Both the position numbers and the translations under genes were made by a program. The notes beneath the pieces were generated by a model, which was given only the letters and a program-made list of their open reading frames with translations, was not told the origin of the DNA and did not search any database. Below, piece after piece: positions 12,157 through 24,897 of a stretch of DNA of 64,000 bases; the first letter of the stretch is position 1, and every line of letters begins with the position of its first letter. Origin of the DNA: Brassica napus (taxonomy: Eukaryota; Streptophyta; Magnoliopsida; Brassicales; Brassicaceae); the NCBI RefSeq assembly GCF_020379485.1, contig NC_063447.1:59571452-59635451 (forward strand), in the 5' to 3' direction.

Positions 12157-12635
12157 TAGTTTGAAGAACATATAATATAACATATATTATCATTTATTTC
12201 TCGAATTTTTGAATTGATTTCTACTTTTCTTTATGTTTGAAAAGATTCATATATATGTTTAGTCAAAGTTTAAATGTTTACTAATTTTAGTAATCAGCGA
12301 ATCGACCGTTGCTCATTTCAATATCAATAGCTTATATGGCAAGTTTCTCAACTAAATCTTGATTTTATGGGATATACCAGCTATGGCAGAACTGACTGAT
12401 TCTAGTTTTTGAAGCTTCGGAAGATGTAAATTTCCAACTTTTATTTTTATTTCTAATTGAACAATCACTACTCAAGTTTTCTCTTCATTCATCTAGCAGA
12501 ACAGAAAGGAACTTGTAGGGATAAAACAACAATGAAAGTAGCGAAATAAATAAAACACACACCAGCCTTATTAACAATTTTATTCAATCAATATAACTGG
12601 CTGGTTTTGTTTTGTTAAGATAATAGAAGGCCTTT

Positions 12636-14753
12636 TCACTCGGCGGAGGTGATGGGCACGACATAGACTCCAATACTGTGGAGAACATCACTAGCTTGTC
12701 CATAAAACCCGACGATCTTGTTGCCATTTTCCCCGAGAGTGAACTTCTCACCGTAATTCAATTCAGACTCACCTGAGTCCCTTTTGTTTGTCTTGACTGC
12801 ATCGATATAACGAATGGCTCCGCGACTCTTATCAATGTAGCCTCCCAAGCTCAAGAGATATTCATCATCCTCAAGGACTAACTGAACAAACTCAAGAATA
12901 ACAAAGATAAAATGTAAATATAATTTAGCGAAGCATAATTTAAACAAGAAAAAATCTTGTTGTTTTCAAAAATGACCTCTGAAGCTTCTGGTAATGTCTC
13001 CCCATGTTCATCTCCAGATACCAACTCTGTTCCCTTAATGTAATCAAACTTGACATAAGATACAACGTCGTAACATTGTCCTATAGATATCTTCCTTACA
13101 CCGTCGAAAACACCATCATCCCATTTAACTCCTCCGTTGCCGCCTACCGACGGTAGTTTCTTGGTTGGAATCAAAGGAGTAGGAGCTTGAATAGGTGCAA
13201 AATATGCTCCTAGAGCATCAATAGCGTCACCTTCTTTTCCATGGAATCCAACAAGTCGATGATCCTTTTGCTCAAGAACAAACTTCTTACCCACTTTATA
13301 CCCAAAGAATGATGTTCTCCCACTTGATGTTTGGAAGGTAAGTGACGTGATGACGGTATTTTGGAAAAGTTTTGGCTCATCATAGGTTACTTCCACCGAC
13401 TTGATGTATTCATTCGGGCAATCAAGCACAAACTGGAACAAGAATCAAAACTTAAGTAAGTAAATATTTATGGTGTAAATCATCTCTCTCAAATTGGTCT
13501 GAGGCAACAAGCAACTAACTTAGTTAATGTGGGCTTCTTAAAAAATGAAAATAGTTATATTTGAGCATGCAATCATATTTAATTATTTTTTACAGAATTA
13601 AGAATTAACACATTAACTAAGTGAAACATGGCATATGAGTTTTTTTTTTTATATCAAAAGACTATATAATCTCTACTCTTTTTCTTCCTTTTTTTAATTA
13701 TTTTTATTTATTTTAATTTTGAGAAACTGTATGATAAATTTTCAGAATCACTAGATCACCAACTATTTGGTACTTAATATTTGTGGTTTTACATTTTCAC
13801 ATATAAATATATAGCTTTTTGAGATTATTGAACCAATCGTGTAAAAGAACTAATAGAAATTACCTCAGATGATGTTCCTCCTTTCACCCCATGGTGAAGT
13901 TTCTCTGACTTCCCACCTTTGTCATACTCGAACTCTAAGTAAGTGATACGATGATCATCTTGACAAACGCGCACTGCCCTAACGCCATCGAAAGAGCCAT
14001 CGTCCCAAACACGTCCCTCTGTACCACCTTGAGCATCCAACTTGTAAAGAGGGAAAGGCGTGGTCAGAGAGTCTAGTACAAGGTAAACTCCTAGAGCGTC
14101 AATAGCATTATCCGACCGTCCATGGAAACCTACGATCTTCTTTCCCTCGTCCTCAAACTTGAACTTTGTACCATTAACAACTCCGAACAAGTTTGGACCA
14201 AACGTTGGAGACGTTCTACCCTTTGAGGTCTTGAAGACGAGAGACGTGATCACCTCCGTGGCTATAAGAGCCACTTTGTTGTAGCTTCCCTCCACTGCTG
14301 TGATGTGTTCATCCGGATACTCAATTATAAACTGCACGTGAAAATGCGTTTATACTATTGTTACTTACTTACTTTCATGTTATAACTCCAGATGCACATT
14401 AACTTTAATTGATACTATTTGAGAATTTTTCTCTTTATGTAATATTTTTTAGAATAGAAATATATTTTAGTGCTATTATATGGTATTTCTTTAAAACTAT
14501 TGATGTAGAAAACTAAGAATGTGAAGAATGAAGAGTAAATGCACTAGAGAACCTCTCTAGGGTCTTGAGTTATTGTCCCATATTCACGTGTTACCACTTC
14601 ACCGTCTTCCTTCACGTACTCGAATTTGATGTAAGTGATACGTGAGAGATCTTGCCCAACATACACTTTCTTTACACCCTCGTATACATCGTCGTCCCAT
14701 TCACGCCCCCCTTCACCACCGCGAAGTGCCAGCTTCCGGTACATCTTTCCCAT
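12636..14753 (-). CDS. JAL23: Jacalin-related lectin with three jacalin domains (JAL22/JAL23-like)
   Basis: Four exons on the minus strand: 14753-14553, 14331-13864, 13432-12977 and 12881-12636, all phase 0 with GT/AG borders. The product is 456 aa, close to the 458-459 aa I recall for Arabidopsis JAL22/JAL23. Each exon junction falls inside a jacalin domain, so exon 2 holds the second half of domain 1 and the first half of domain 2, and so on. Repeated motifs are GGxxGxxWDDG, the [12 protein letters not shown] strand and the terminal GVYVVPI. Jacalin lectins bind mannose- or glucose-type glycans; Brassicaceae members are often linked to myrosinase complexes and stress responses. No signal peptide is visible. 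The start [10 protein letters not shown] is the first ATG in frame; a further 5' noncoding exon is possible. The symbol rests on synteny; JAL22 is equally possible. Confidence 0.88.
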
Positions 14754-16414
14754 TTCGAATTTTTAAATCCTATAATAAAAAGAGGAAAGTAAATTAATAT
14801 ATTTTTATATATCAATACAATATCTTAAAAGATATTCAATTGATTAAAAAAGTCAAAATTCATCTTAAAATAATATAATTGCTACCAATTTAAATATAAA
14901 CTAAAGAAATCATAAATGATGAAAAGAAAAACGGTGATAACAAATAAGTCTCAAACATCAGCCTCACAATATATATCCAAATCCAATGAAATGTGTCAAG
15001 CTTTATTGGCAGTACACTAATATCATGATAACATTATTGCCTATTTTAATACATAGCAAGAACACCAAAATGGTCCAAGATAATCACATATACCATGATA
15101 ATGATGAAATTAGAGTGTTAATGGTTAGCAAGAAAGGTCCTTTTTTTGTAAAAATTTAGAAAAGTGTTGCTCAAAAAGAGTTTACAAAAGTAAAAGTGTA
15201 CTATATATATGTAGATTAGTTTGCAGAAACAAAACAAAACAAATCTTCTTACAATCATACGTGGGCAATTAAAAATGGAAAAAAAAAAAGAGAGAGAGAA
15301 AGAGGATGTAAGAAGAACAAAAAGAATGAGCGAGAGAGAGATAACCGGTAAAGTCTTGGGATCTGATTTGAGAATAAAGGCGATGAATCGTATCGTTGGT
15401 GACATGTGTGTATTTATGGACTCTGCTCGTTAATTGCAAGTTTGCAACCAACACATGTTTCACGACTCACGAAGGACTGTCAACAATAATTGCTTTTAAT
15501 AGGAGTCCATAACCAGCTTAAGATATCGTTATAATAATAAATATAATTATAATAGAAATAAATATAAATATAATTATAATAGAAATAAATATAAATATAA
15601 ATAATAACAAATTTTTATATACACAAAAAATATTGAAAATAAAAAGAAAGAGATGAGAAAGAAAAAAAAATAAAAAAATATTATTTCTGTAAACAAATGA
15701 TATTTATCTACTTATATGCATTTTATGTGAATTTGTTTTGTTGAATGTTTCTGGTTTTATAATACTCTTCTTTGAAAACAATTGTCTTATTAAAATGTTA
15801 ATCTGTTTAAATTATTTATTAAAAAACTAGTAAAAATTCAATAAAAAAAACAAAAGAGTATAACTATGCAAATTCTCCTTTTAAGTGATCATGATGTACC
15901 TCTTAAATCTCTTGGTGGATAATAATTTGGTGAAAAGATTGGTTGTATTATCATACGATCATGTACATATTACTTTTAAAACTTCAGGAGTACCACCGAT
16001 CGATGTCTAGGCTAATAGTTAAACGCATGGGTTAATTATATTGTGCTCATAATTTGAGCCATGATATGAAGAATATTTTATGCCATTTTGTATTTAACAA
16101 AAGCTAGTTCCAAATCAAAGAGAAGATTATGGTTTAAGGTTCAAACTAGTCTTCTAAAAAAATCTCCAGATCGTATTCGTAGATCTCAATTGTCTGTATA
16201 TGTAATGCCATCATGAGTTTGTTCCAGGCCGTCTCAATTATTTTTTGGACCATGTTCAAAAATAGTAACGATATATTTAAAGCATAATGAAATAGCTTTA
16301 GAAATTAATAGTTCTATTTATATATGTTTAACATTTTTTTTATAAATTATAAACTCTAAATTAGTCTGTACTGTATTTAAATTTTGAAGTTTTAGACTAT
16401 AATTTATGTATATA
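14754..16414. other. Upstream region of the lectin gene, no gene seen
   Basis: AT-rich intergenic sequence. The only structure is a short tandem AT repeat at about 15540-15605 (TATAATTATAATAGAAATAA units) and a GA-rich tract near 15280-15310. Open frames of 64-95 codons at 15118-15463 overlap on both strands, have low-complexity composition and no recognised domain; I do not call them genes. Confidence 0.6.
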
Positions 16415-18974
16415 CTAGATAAGGCCCGTGCGTTGCAACGAGTTTTGTTTGATGTTTTAGTAAAAACATAAAAATAATAAATCATTTTATTATAGATTGA
16501 GGATTTTTTTTGTTTGCATAAGCTGTGAGATATTTATTTTATAATTACAAACCCATTTACACACATAAATTCCTATTTGTATTTGTATTTATAATCATGG
16601 TGAATAGGTAAATTGTTATCAACTTTGTATTTAAGGCTAGAGAAAACACTCATACCTAAAAATTTAAACCAAACTCAACCAAAGTAAAAATTAAAATGAA
16701 AAAAATTGAAAGCTAAATAAGGTCAATCTAGTTAGTGACAATATTATACGGGAAATTACCAAAAATACTTTATTCTTAATTCCACTTTTATTCTCACTTT
16801 TAAAAAGAAAAAAAACACTTATAATCCTAAGGTTAACTAATCTAGACTAAGAGTTTAAAATTGAGGAGGTGTGGTAGCTTTTATGAATATGGAATTTAGG
16901 ACTCTAATAAATATATAAATAAATAATTAATTTTAAAAAAAAATTTATGTTAACTAAATATAGTTAACTCATATAAGTTAACATAAATATATATATGTTA
17001 ACTAATATCGAGCTTCATAAACTTCATTATTCATTTAAGGATTTTCAATCATATGGCCAAGATTAACCAAACAACCATCATCATAGCTGAAACTAATAGA
17101 AATAATAAAAAATTGTATATTAAATTTTTTCAACTAATTAGAGTTAACTATTAAAATAAACATCCAAATTTTTTATTAGAATTTAGTTCAGAAGATGCTG
17201 ATAAAAAAATTACACCTTGATATCTCTTGATAAAAGACTTTCATGATAATAACAATATTATCACATTTCACAGCGATATATACCTTCAAATAGTTCTACT
17301 TGTCCAGCTCACAATGTTGCTTGTATTTCAATTTCACTATATAGAATAGAGTTTTTGTAGAAAAAAAAAAAAAAAAAACTGAAATTGCTTAATAGAATTG
17401 GATTAATAATTCATAGAGAAAAGTGTTGCAGTTATTTATAGAAAAATACCTCCTTAACAATTAAGTTAGAGTAACTATTTGAACATCAGCTTTTTCATAT
17501 TATTGATATACTAATTACACATTTGTAACAAAAAAGTTATATATATTTATATAAATGCATGAATATTATCATCTAATTAATAGTTTCTTGTATCTTTAAG
17601 TTGAGCAAAATCTTTGTAGTTGAAGTCAAAAAAATTTCACAGAGTATTTGAGGTAATGATTGTTTCACACATATGCAGTTGTTGTTTTCTCAATCACTCT
17701 TATTTGAAATTTATGATCAGAGACTTTATAGTTCTTACTGCAATCTTGCACATTATAAATAGAAGATATCGATAATAATTCATTCAGATAGTTCATCTCC
17801 AAACTTTTCAAGAAGAGAATGAAGCACACAACTTTGATTGTATTTTCCTATATAATAAAAAATCAATTTGAATAAAAAGTTATAAAAGATTTTTTCACAG
17901 AGTATTTGAGGTAATGGTTGTTTCACACATATGCAGTTGTTGTTCTCTCAATCACTCTTATTTGAAATTTATGATCGGAGACTTTATAGTTCTTACTCCA
18001 ATCTTGCACATTATAAATAGAAGATGTCGATAATAATTCCTTCACATAGTTCATCTCCAAGCTTTTCAAGAAGAGAATGAAGCACACAACCTTGATTGTA
18101 TTTTCCTATATAATAAAAAATCAATTTGAATAAAAAGTTATAAAAGATTTTTTTTTAAATTACCTTTATTAAGTATGAGATATTCCTTCCTAAAAGTTCA
18201 TTATTATTTTTTCAAATTTCTTACCTTTTAATATTTTTAACTGATTTAGTGTTAAATAACCTTCTGAATTCATTGTTTTCTTGATAATGCATGATAGCAA
18301 ATTAAATAAAAATTTCAGTTATAAAATAGTAAATATATTTTTTTCAAAAATAGTCTTATTGAAAATATTTGAAATACTTATTTTACTTTTTTCAGATTTG
18401 AAGAAAAAAAAAGAAAACTACAATTAAGCACTCTTTAACAATTTTCTTTTGTAGAAGATTTTATAAACGGATAATTACTATCAAACCAAATTTTCACAAT
18501 TATATTTTTTTTTTATTTTAGAAAACGAAAATTAGTATTAAGTAAATTATTATACATATTTTTTTAGGAATTGTAAAAAGGAAAACAAAATTATGAAAAT
18601 GAAATTATTGTCAACTAAAAAAACTATCAAATAATCTTTTGTTGTTATCTTTATTTAGTATTTTAAAAATGATTTTACAAAACGAAAATTAGTATTAAGT
18701 AAATTATTATACATATTTTTTGTTTAGGAATTGTAAAAAGGGAAAAAAATTAGAAAAAGGAAATTATTGTCAACTAAAAACCATCAAATAATCTTTTGCT
18801 ATTATTATCTTTGTTTAGTATTTAAAAAAAAGAAAAATTACTATTAAATAATTCTTTTGTGTTATTATCTTATTATATTTATATTATTAGTGTCATCATC
18901 TTAAATTTTTAATTGCCATGTGTCATCGTCATGTTAATTAGTAATTTTGAAGAACCAAACTTTATATAATAAGA
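16415..18974 (-). mobile_element. Non-autonomous Helitron (minus strand, 2560 bp)
   Basis: Read on the minus strand it begins TCTTATTATATAAAGTTTGG and ends with the palindrome CGTTGCAACG followed by GCACGGGCCTTATCTAG, inserted between A and T. That is the Helitron signature: 5' TC, 3' CTRR preceded by a short hairpin, A/T target, no duplication. The 5' start resembles Arabidopsis ATREP/Helitron families from memory. There is no Rep/helicase frame, so it is non-autonomous. Inside are direct repeats: 17635 onward repeats at 17893 onward (spacing 258 bp), and the block AAAACGAAAATTAGTATTAA at about 18522 repeats at about 18679. Confidence 0.82.
17635..18150. repeat. 258-bp tandem duplication inside the Helitron
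   Basis: TTTCACAGAGTATTTGAGG and the following ~250 bp occur twice, starting at 17635 and 17893. The copies differ by a few substitutions, for example ATGATCAGAG against ATGATCGGAG. Confidence 0.8.
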
Positions 18975-19734
18975 TTGTTGAAAATTTCTTTAAAAATTTT
19001 ATTCTTATATTCGGACCCTATTCAACCGCTCCACATGCACGTATTAGACGGCCCTGGTTTGTTCTTTAAGATCGTCGAAGGTTAGTTACGTAGAAGACGA
19101 CCATGGATCTCAATCGTCTACAAGACTCTCTAGCTCTACGAGTTGAAGGGTGGATTCGAGGTTGGTGAATCCTCTCATCAAAAAGTCGTAAAATGTAAGT
19201 TTTGATTAGAACACTTTTTTCATTATGAGTTTGAGCTGTTTTTTCATTTAAAGATATAGATTAAATAAATCTTAACAAAGGGCTTTGGGTCTTTCTAAAC
19301 ATAGAGCCGAGAAACTATCGGCTAAAATCTCCTACAAAACAATTTTTTTTAATATCCATTTATCATGTTATTGGTCAGTCTTTCATAAAGCTTATAGGAG
19401 ATCTAAACACCTCTATAATCTGTTCGTTAGACCAAAAATGAACTATTATATGCACATTAATTAATTTATCTAGACTTAATTAATTAGATGTGTGTTACTA
19501 CAAGATTCATCATACCCTTAAGTGATTTGTCTAAACTTCATCAGTAATATTTAACCTAACATTTACTAGAAAATCTTATAAAAATATATAAATTAACTGT
19601 ATACTGTACATCAATATCGTCTATATTCATTGTTTTCTTTTAATAAAAAAATGGCAAAATCATATTTTTTTGACTAATAATGATTTTTTCCCATTTTAAA
19701 AAAAGATATACTTCCAAATTTGAGGCATAATAAA

Positions 19735-20146
19735 AAGACCCGACCCGACCTGACAGCGCTAAGCTATCGTTAAAAATTGATTAACCATCGTCTCTCCAGC
19801 AGAAACATATTAATTTTCTTTTCGGCAAGATCCCTCGATTATCTCTCCGTGTTCTGTAATCTCCATAGATTCGAAATCTCATCTCTCTCTCTCTCTTTGC
19901 CGTGTGCTCTTGCTTTTTCGTTTTGTTTTTTTTTTCTGGTTCAATTCGTTATCTTGTTTTCGTTTAAATCTCAAATCACCTGCTCTACATATACTCGATT
20001 CTTCCCCCGGCGAACGAAGAAGACACAAATCGATTCTTCACTGGTACAAATCGTTCATAAATTAGTTTTTTTTTTTTTTTTTTGTTTGTTGTATGCATGT
20101 ATTGTGAGTTTGATTGAATGGGGATATGATGCAGGAGGGTTGTGTA
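19735..20146 (+). promoter_or_regulatory. SAC3A 5' region with probable 5'UTR intron
   Basis: A CT-rich leader (TCTCTCTCTCTC near 19885-19900) precedes the gene. A GT at about 20043 (TTCACTG then GTACAAATCG) and a T-rich tract ending GATGCAG at about 20127-20133 look like donor and acceptor of an intron in the 5' leader. No clear TATA box was seen. The stretch 18975-19734 upstream holds nothing I recognise. Confidence 0.45.
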
Positions 20147-23100
20147 ATGAATCAAGGAGGGAACACTCAGACCGTGGCTCCACTTGACCCTAACCCCATT
20201 GAGGTATTAAAAAAGCTTTACCTTTTTCCAATTAAAGATCATTCCTTTACATGCATTAGGCTACTAATGTTGCTGCCTGAATTGGATTTGGTGATTGTTT
20301 GCTACTCTATATAGGCTTTATTGATCCTCCATGTTACATTAGTTTGCGTTTGTTAGTTCTCCATTTAATTGTAACGGTTAGGGCAATCTTTGGCCCTATT
20401 AGTATGTTTATGCAATGTGACTTTATTATCAGATTTGAGGCTTTTAACATCTCTGAGTTTTAGATATAGTCTTGAGTCTAAGATGACCTTTCTCTTTGTT
20501 GCTTGTCTATGTTTCTTTTCACTAAAGAAACTTAGGCCATGATTAACCCCGGTCTCTTTTTCTTAGTTTTTAACTAAGAATTGTCTCTTAAATATGAGAT
20601 GTAACAGATGTCTGTTAGCCAAAAAGTATCAAATCATGAGTTAAGAACCCCAAATAAGAGACCGGGGTTAATCAGCTCTAACTGCCATATGGAGGATAAA
20701 TATTTAGTCTTGCCACTATTAATGCTTTTTATTTTTGTTTTTGTTTTCCGCAGAAACGATATGGTGTTGAAGGAAGCCAAGTGCAGACATCGCCATATCA
20801 ATACTCAACTGGGTCTGACGCTGCCTCATGGACAACACATAGCGTAGATAATCAGGTTGTGCAGCAGAATGGGAACTATTCAAACTCTAACTATTACCAT
20901 CCACAGCCTCCAGTGCCTGCTACAGGGAACGTGCAAGAGACATCCTCATCGACGTCTGGGACTGTAAACGTCGCTCAAGATTACAGTGCTTATACGCCTT
21001 ACCAGACCCCTTCCGACCTGCAAAACTACTCAAACACTGGATATACAAATTACTACAGTGGCTGCTATCAGCAGCAGCAACCTAGCCAGCCATACACTCA
21101 GCCTGTAGGGGCGTATCAAAACACAGGTGCTCCTTATTCCTCATTTCAGAATCCAGGATCTTATGCTGGGACTGCAAGTTATTCAGGAACTTACTACAAT
21201 CCTGCTGATTATCAGACTACTACCGGAGGTTACCAGAGTACAGCTTATAACAGCCAGACAGCTGGAGGTTACGTCAATCAGACTCCTACATCATCAAACC
21301 AGGGAAACTATACATCAAACCCTTATCAAAACTATACTCCTGACGCTGCTAACATTCATAGCGCCACTACTGCAACCGCAACACCTGTACATTATCAACA
21401 GAACTACCAACAGTGGCCAGGCTATTACAGTCAAACAGAAGTCCCATGTGCCCCGGGCACGGAAAACTTGCCTGCCACTAGTGCATTTAGTCAGAGCTTT
21501 CCAGTTGCTGGTGGTGTTGCTAGTGAAATGCCTGCTTCAAATGGTCAGCCTGCTCCGTCTTATGCCCAAAATTGGAGGCAGGAAACTGACTCGTCCCAGC
21601 CGCCACCTCAGCAGGTTCAGATTTACTTTCAAAAGGGAGTATAACAAATTTGTGTTCTTAAGCTTAGTTTGAGTCAGTTACTAGAAATTTTATGTGCATA
21701 TTGTTTTAGACATGGTCACGGATTGCTCTCTTTTTATTAGAATACTAAGCAGTCTTTTTTCTATGCTCTCAGCCTGCTGCAGCGGTTAGTGCCTCTAATA
21801 ATGCTTACTGGATGCATCAAACACCAAGTCAGCAAGCTCATTATCCTGTTCCTCCACAAAATCATTACCAGAGTCCTCTGGAGACGAAACCCTTATATGA
21901 GACCCCTATTCAGGGTCATCAGAGGGCTACATATCCTCAAGAACTGAACTCCCAGGCTTCCATTCATCAGGCACCGTTAGGCTATCGCCAGCCTACTCAG
22001 ACTACACCGTCAGTGGATACTCAAAGGGTAAGCAAAATACAGATTCCAACTAACCCTAGAATTGCTTCAAACTTGCCATCAGGTTATACCAAAATGAACA
22101 AAGAGAGATCACCAGCCGGTGCAACCCAAACACCTGCGTATGTTAGTGTTTCAATGTCAAATCCGAAAGGTCATACCTCTGCAATGCCTGAGGTAATACC
22201 CCCATTTAAATTCTTGAACTTTGATTACCTAGCAGGTGACGTAGATATTAAATGTTGGTCACTGTAAATTGGTGTATTGAGTAAATAATATCATGTTTGC
22301 TTGTAGCCTGGAACCTTCCCAAAAGCTCTTTGTGGGTTTGTCGAGAGAGCTTTTGCACGCTGCAAAGATGATAAAGAAAAGGCATCTTGCCAGGCCGCCC
22401 TGAAGAAGGTAAATGTAGTATGGTTAAAGATGTTTTCATGAACAAGAATAAATCAATTTGCTATTATTACAATACTATGTTAATTTCGTGTTGCTTTGCA
22501 TGCTGATACTTCTTTTATATTTCTAGATCATAACCCAAGCTACAAATGATGGTACTATTAATACCCGGGACTGGGATATTGAGCCTCTCTCAACTGTCCT
22601 GAACACAGATGTGACTAACACTGAGTATGCCCCTACTTTTCTTCCTTACCTCCAGCCTGCATGATCTTTGTTCTTCTTTATTGTATGTTTGGAACATTTA
22701 CTTCATATGATTTGCTACTAAGTCTTACACTGCGCTGCAGGTCGAGCTCCGCTCCTATATCTTCGTTACAAAATAAGAGCCCAACAAGACGGCCCAAAAG
22801 CAGATGGGAGCCGATAGTGGAATCCAAACCATTTGTGAAGCCAGCTTCAACTTTCACCAGTGGTGTTAAGTTTGGAGGTTGGAATCACCCAAATGTAAAT
22901 AACAAAAAGGTAAACATTATCTCCTTGTTATTTGCTAGGCATTCTCTGAATGGTTCTGATAAAAAAAATATTTGCAGAGCTCTGAGACTTTTCAAAAGGT
23001 GGACGCTGTCACTGGCTCCAAGCCCACTTACTTTGCGCAAAATTCTGCAAAAAAGAGTTTCCAGCGGCCTGTGAAGCGACAGCGTTTTGCTGGTGGTGCC

Positions 23101-24897
23101 ATTGACGATGAGGAATCTAGTGATAGCGAGAAGGAACTGACGCCTTACTATTCCAGCGCAATGTCACTTGCTAGTTCTGCCGATGAAAAGAAGCGGCGTG
23201 ATAGTCGTTCCAAGCGTTTTGAGAAAGTTCAAGGGCACAGCCGAGGGAATGATATTCCTAAACCTAAAATTTCAAATGTTAGAAGGGGCACTGCATTGAG
23301 ACTTGGCGAAGTTTTAGATGAAAGTTGTGGCAGCAGAGCTGTGGAAGACATGGACTGGGATGCACTAACCGTTAAAGGAACTTGCCAGGAAATTGAGAAA
23401 CGTTATCTCCGTCTTACTTCTGCACCGGATCCTACCACCGTAAGTATCACTATATACCTATTAATCTTTTTGACACACTGACTGATATTTTTAACCGACT
23501 CATTTGTGCTTTGCAGGTAAGACCAGAGGATGTACTGGAGAAAGCTCTGTCAATGGTTCAGGATTCTCCAAAGAATTATCTTTATAAATGTGATCAGCTA
23601 AAGTCAATTCGCCAGGACCTCACAGTACAGCGGATACACAATCATCTAACAGCGAAGGTATACTATTGAGTTTCAAATGATGCTGAGCATTGAGCATGTT
23701 TATGATGTTTCTATGATCAATGTTCTATTGCAGGTCTATGAAACACATGCTAGATTTGCTTTGGAAGCTGGGGATTTAACTGAGTATAATCAGGTAACCA
23801 TTCAGATTGTCTAGATCTGATTCGGTATTGTAAACAATTGTATCTATTCTCCTAATCAAAAGAGTTCTAACCACTGATGGAATCTAGCCTTGTAGGATAC
23901 ATCTATTGTATATTCCTGATGAGACTTAACATAAATCTCAGGGTATTTGTAGTCTTACTTAATTGTTTTTTTGTTGTTGTTGTTACAGTGCCTGTCACAG
24001 CTGAAAATCCTTTATGCGGAAGGTATAGAAGGATGCACTCTGGAATTTGCTGCGTACAGTCTACTCTATATTACCTTACACTCGAACAACAATCGAGAAC
24101 TGCTATCATCTATGTCCAGGTTAGTGCTTCCACTTTTCTTTTGCATCTCTCTACCTACCAATGTGAAGAGATTACTCCTTTTAATCGGGTTTGTATGCAT
24201 GAGATTGAGTGATTATGTGATATCTGAATCTATTTTGTAGATTATCCAAAGAAGCTAAGGGTGATGAAGCAGTTAGACATGCTCTCTCAGTTCGTGCAGC
24301 CGTTACATCGGGAAACTATGTTATGTTCTTCAGACTCTACAAGACTGCGCCAAACATGAACAGTTGCCTCATGGGTAAGGGGACATATCACTTATGAGAA
24401 CTATTTTGATATGTTTGAACAATTGGATAGATGTATAATTTTTATGTTTTGTTTGCAGATCTCTATGTGGAGAAGATGCGTTATAAGGCAGTGACGTTTA
24501 TCTCACGGAGTTGTCGTCCTAGTATCCCGGTTTCATACTTAGCCCAAGTGCTGGGCTTTGCTGGTACTTCAAGCGAAGGTACTGGTGAAAAGGAGAATGA
24601 TGGTATGGAGGAGTGTTCTGAATGGCTAAAAGCTCATGGTGCTAGCCTCATAGCCGACAGTAACGGAGATATGGTTCTTGATACCAAGGTAAGTCTTCTT
24701 TTGAATTTACCGTAATGTTGTGGTGTAACATGGGCCCTAGCTCAGAGCCATATTCTCAAGATATGGATGAGGACTGAACTTGTGTTAATTTCCTTGTGCA
24801 GGCGTCATCAACGAGTCTCTTCATGCCAGAACCCGAAGATGCAGTTGCTCATGGAGATCGATATCTAGATGTCAATGATTTCTTTACGCGTACATGA
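20147..24897 (+). CDS. SAC3A: SAC3 family protein A (SAC3/GANP domain, mRNA export)
   Basis: Thirteen coding exons: 20147-20203, 20754-21614, 21773-22192, 22307-22408, 22527-22624, 22741-22909, 22978-23439, 23517-23657, 23734-23793, 23989-24119, 24241-24374, 24459-24688, 24802-24897. The joined frame encodes 986 aa. The first ~460 residues are Gln/Tyr/Pro/Ser/Asn-rich and low-complexity. A basic nuclear-type stretch follows (RRPKSRWEP, VKRQRF, EKKRRDSRSKRF). The C-terminal third is the SAC3/GANP domain (from about EDMDWDALTVKGTC to DLYVEKMRYKAV). The family acts in TREX-2-type mRNA export at the nuclear pore. The start MNQGGN fits my memory of the Arabidopsis protein; an in-frame upstream ATG at 20126 lies before a likely 5'UTR acceptor. 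Intron 1 holds a MITE. Confidence 0.93.
20532..20681. mobile_element. 150-bp MITE in SAC3A intron 1
   Basis: The terminal inverted repeats are TTAGGCCATGATTAACCCC on the left and, reversed, TTAGAGCTGATTAACCCC on the right, both running on into CGGTCTCTT. The element has no coding capacity. The outer TTA/TAA suggests a PIF/Harbinger (Tourist) type, but I cannot separate TIR from target duplication. A decayed relative lies at 1373-1554. Confidence 0.7.

Noticed and set aside
15118..15463. Three overlapping frames upstream of the lectin gene
   Set aside because: Low-complexity, on both strands, no domain; derived from a GA/TC-rich tract.
19777..20187. 136-codon frame over the SAC3A leader
   Set aside because: It crosses the likely 5'UTR intron and is made mostly of CT-rich and T-rich sequence.
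21127..21672. 181-codon frame overlapping SAC3A exon 2
   Set aside because: Shadow frame of the real exon, rich in Leu/Ile/Thr from shifted Gln/Tyr codons.
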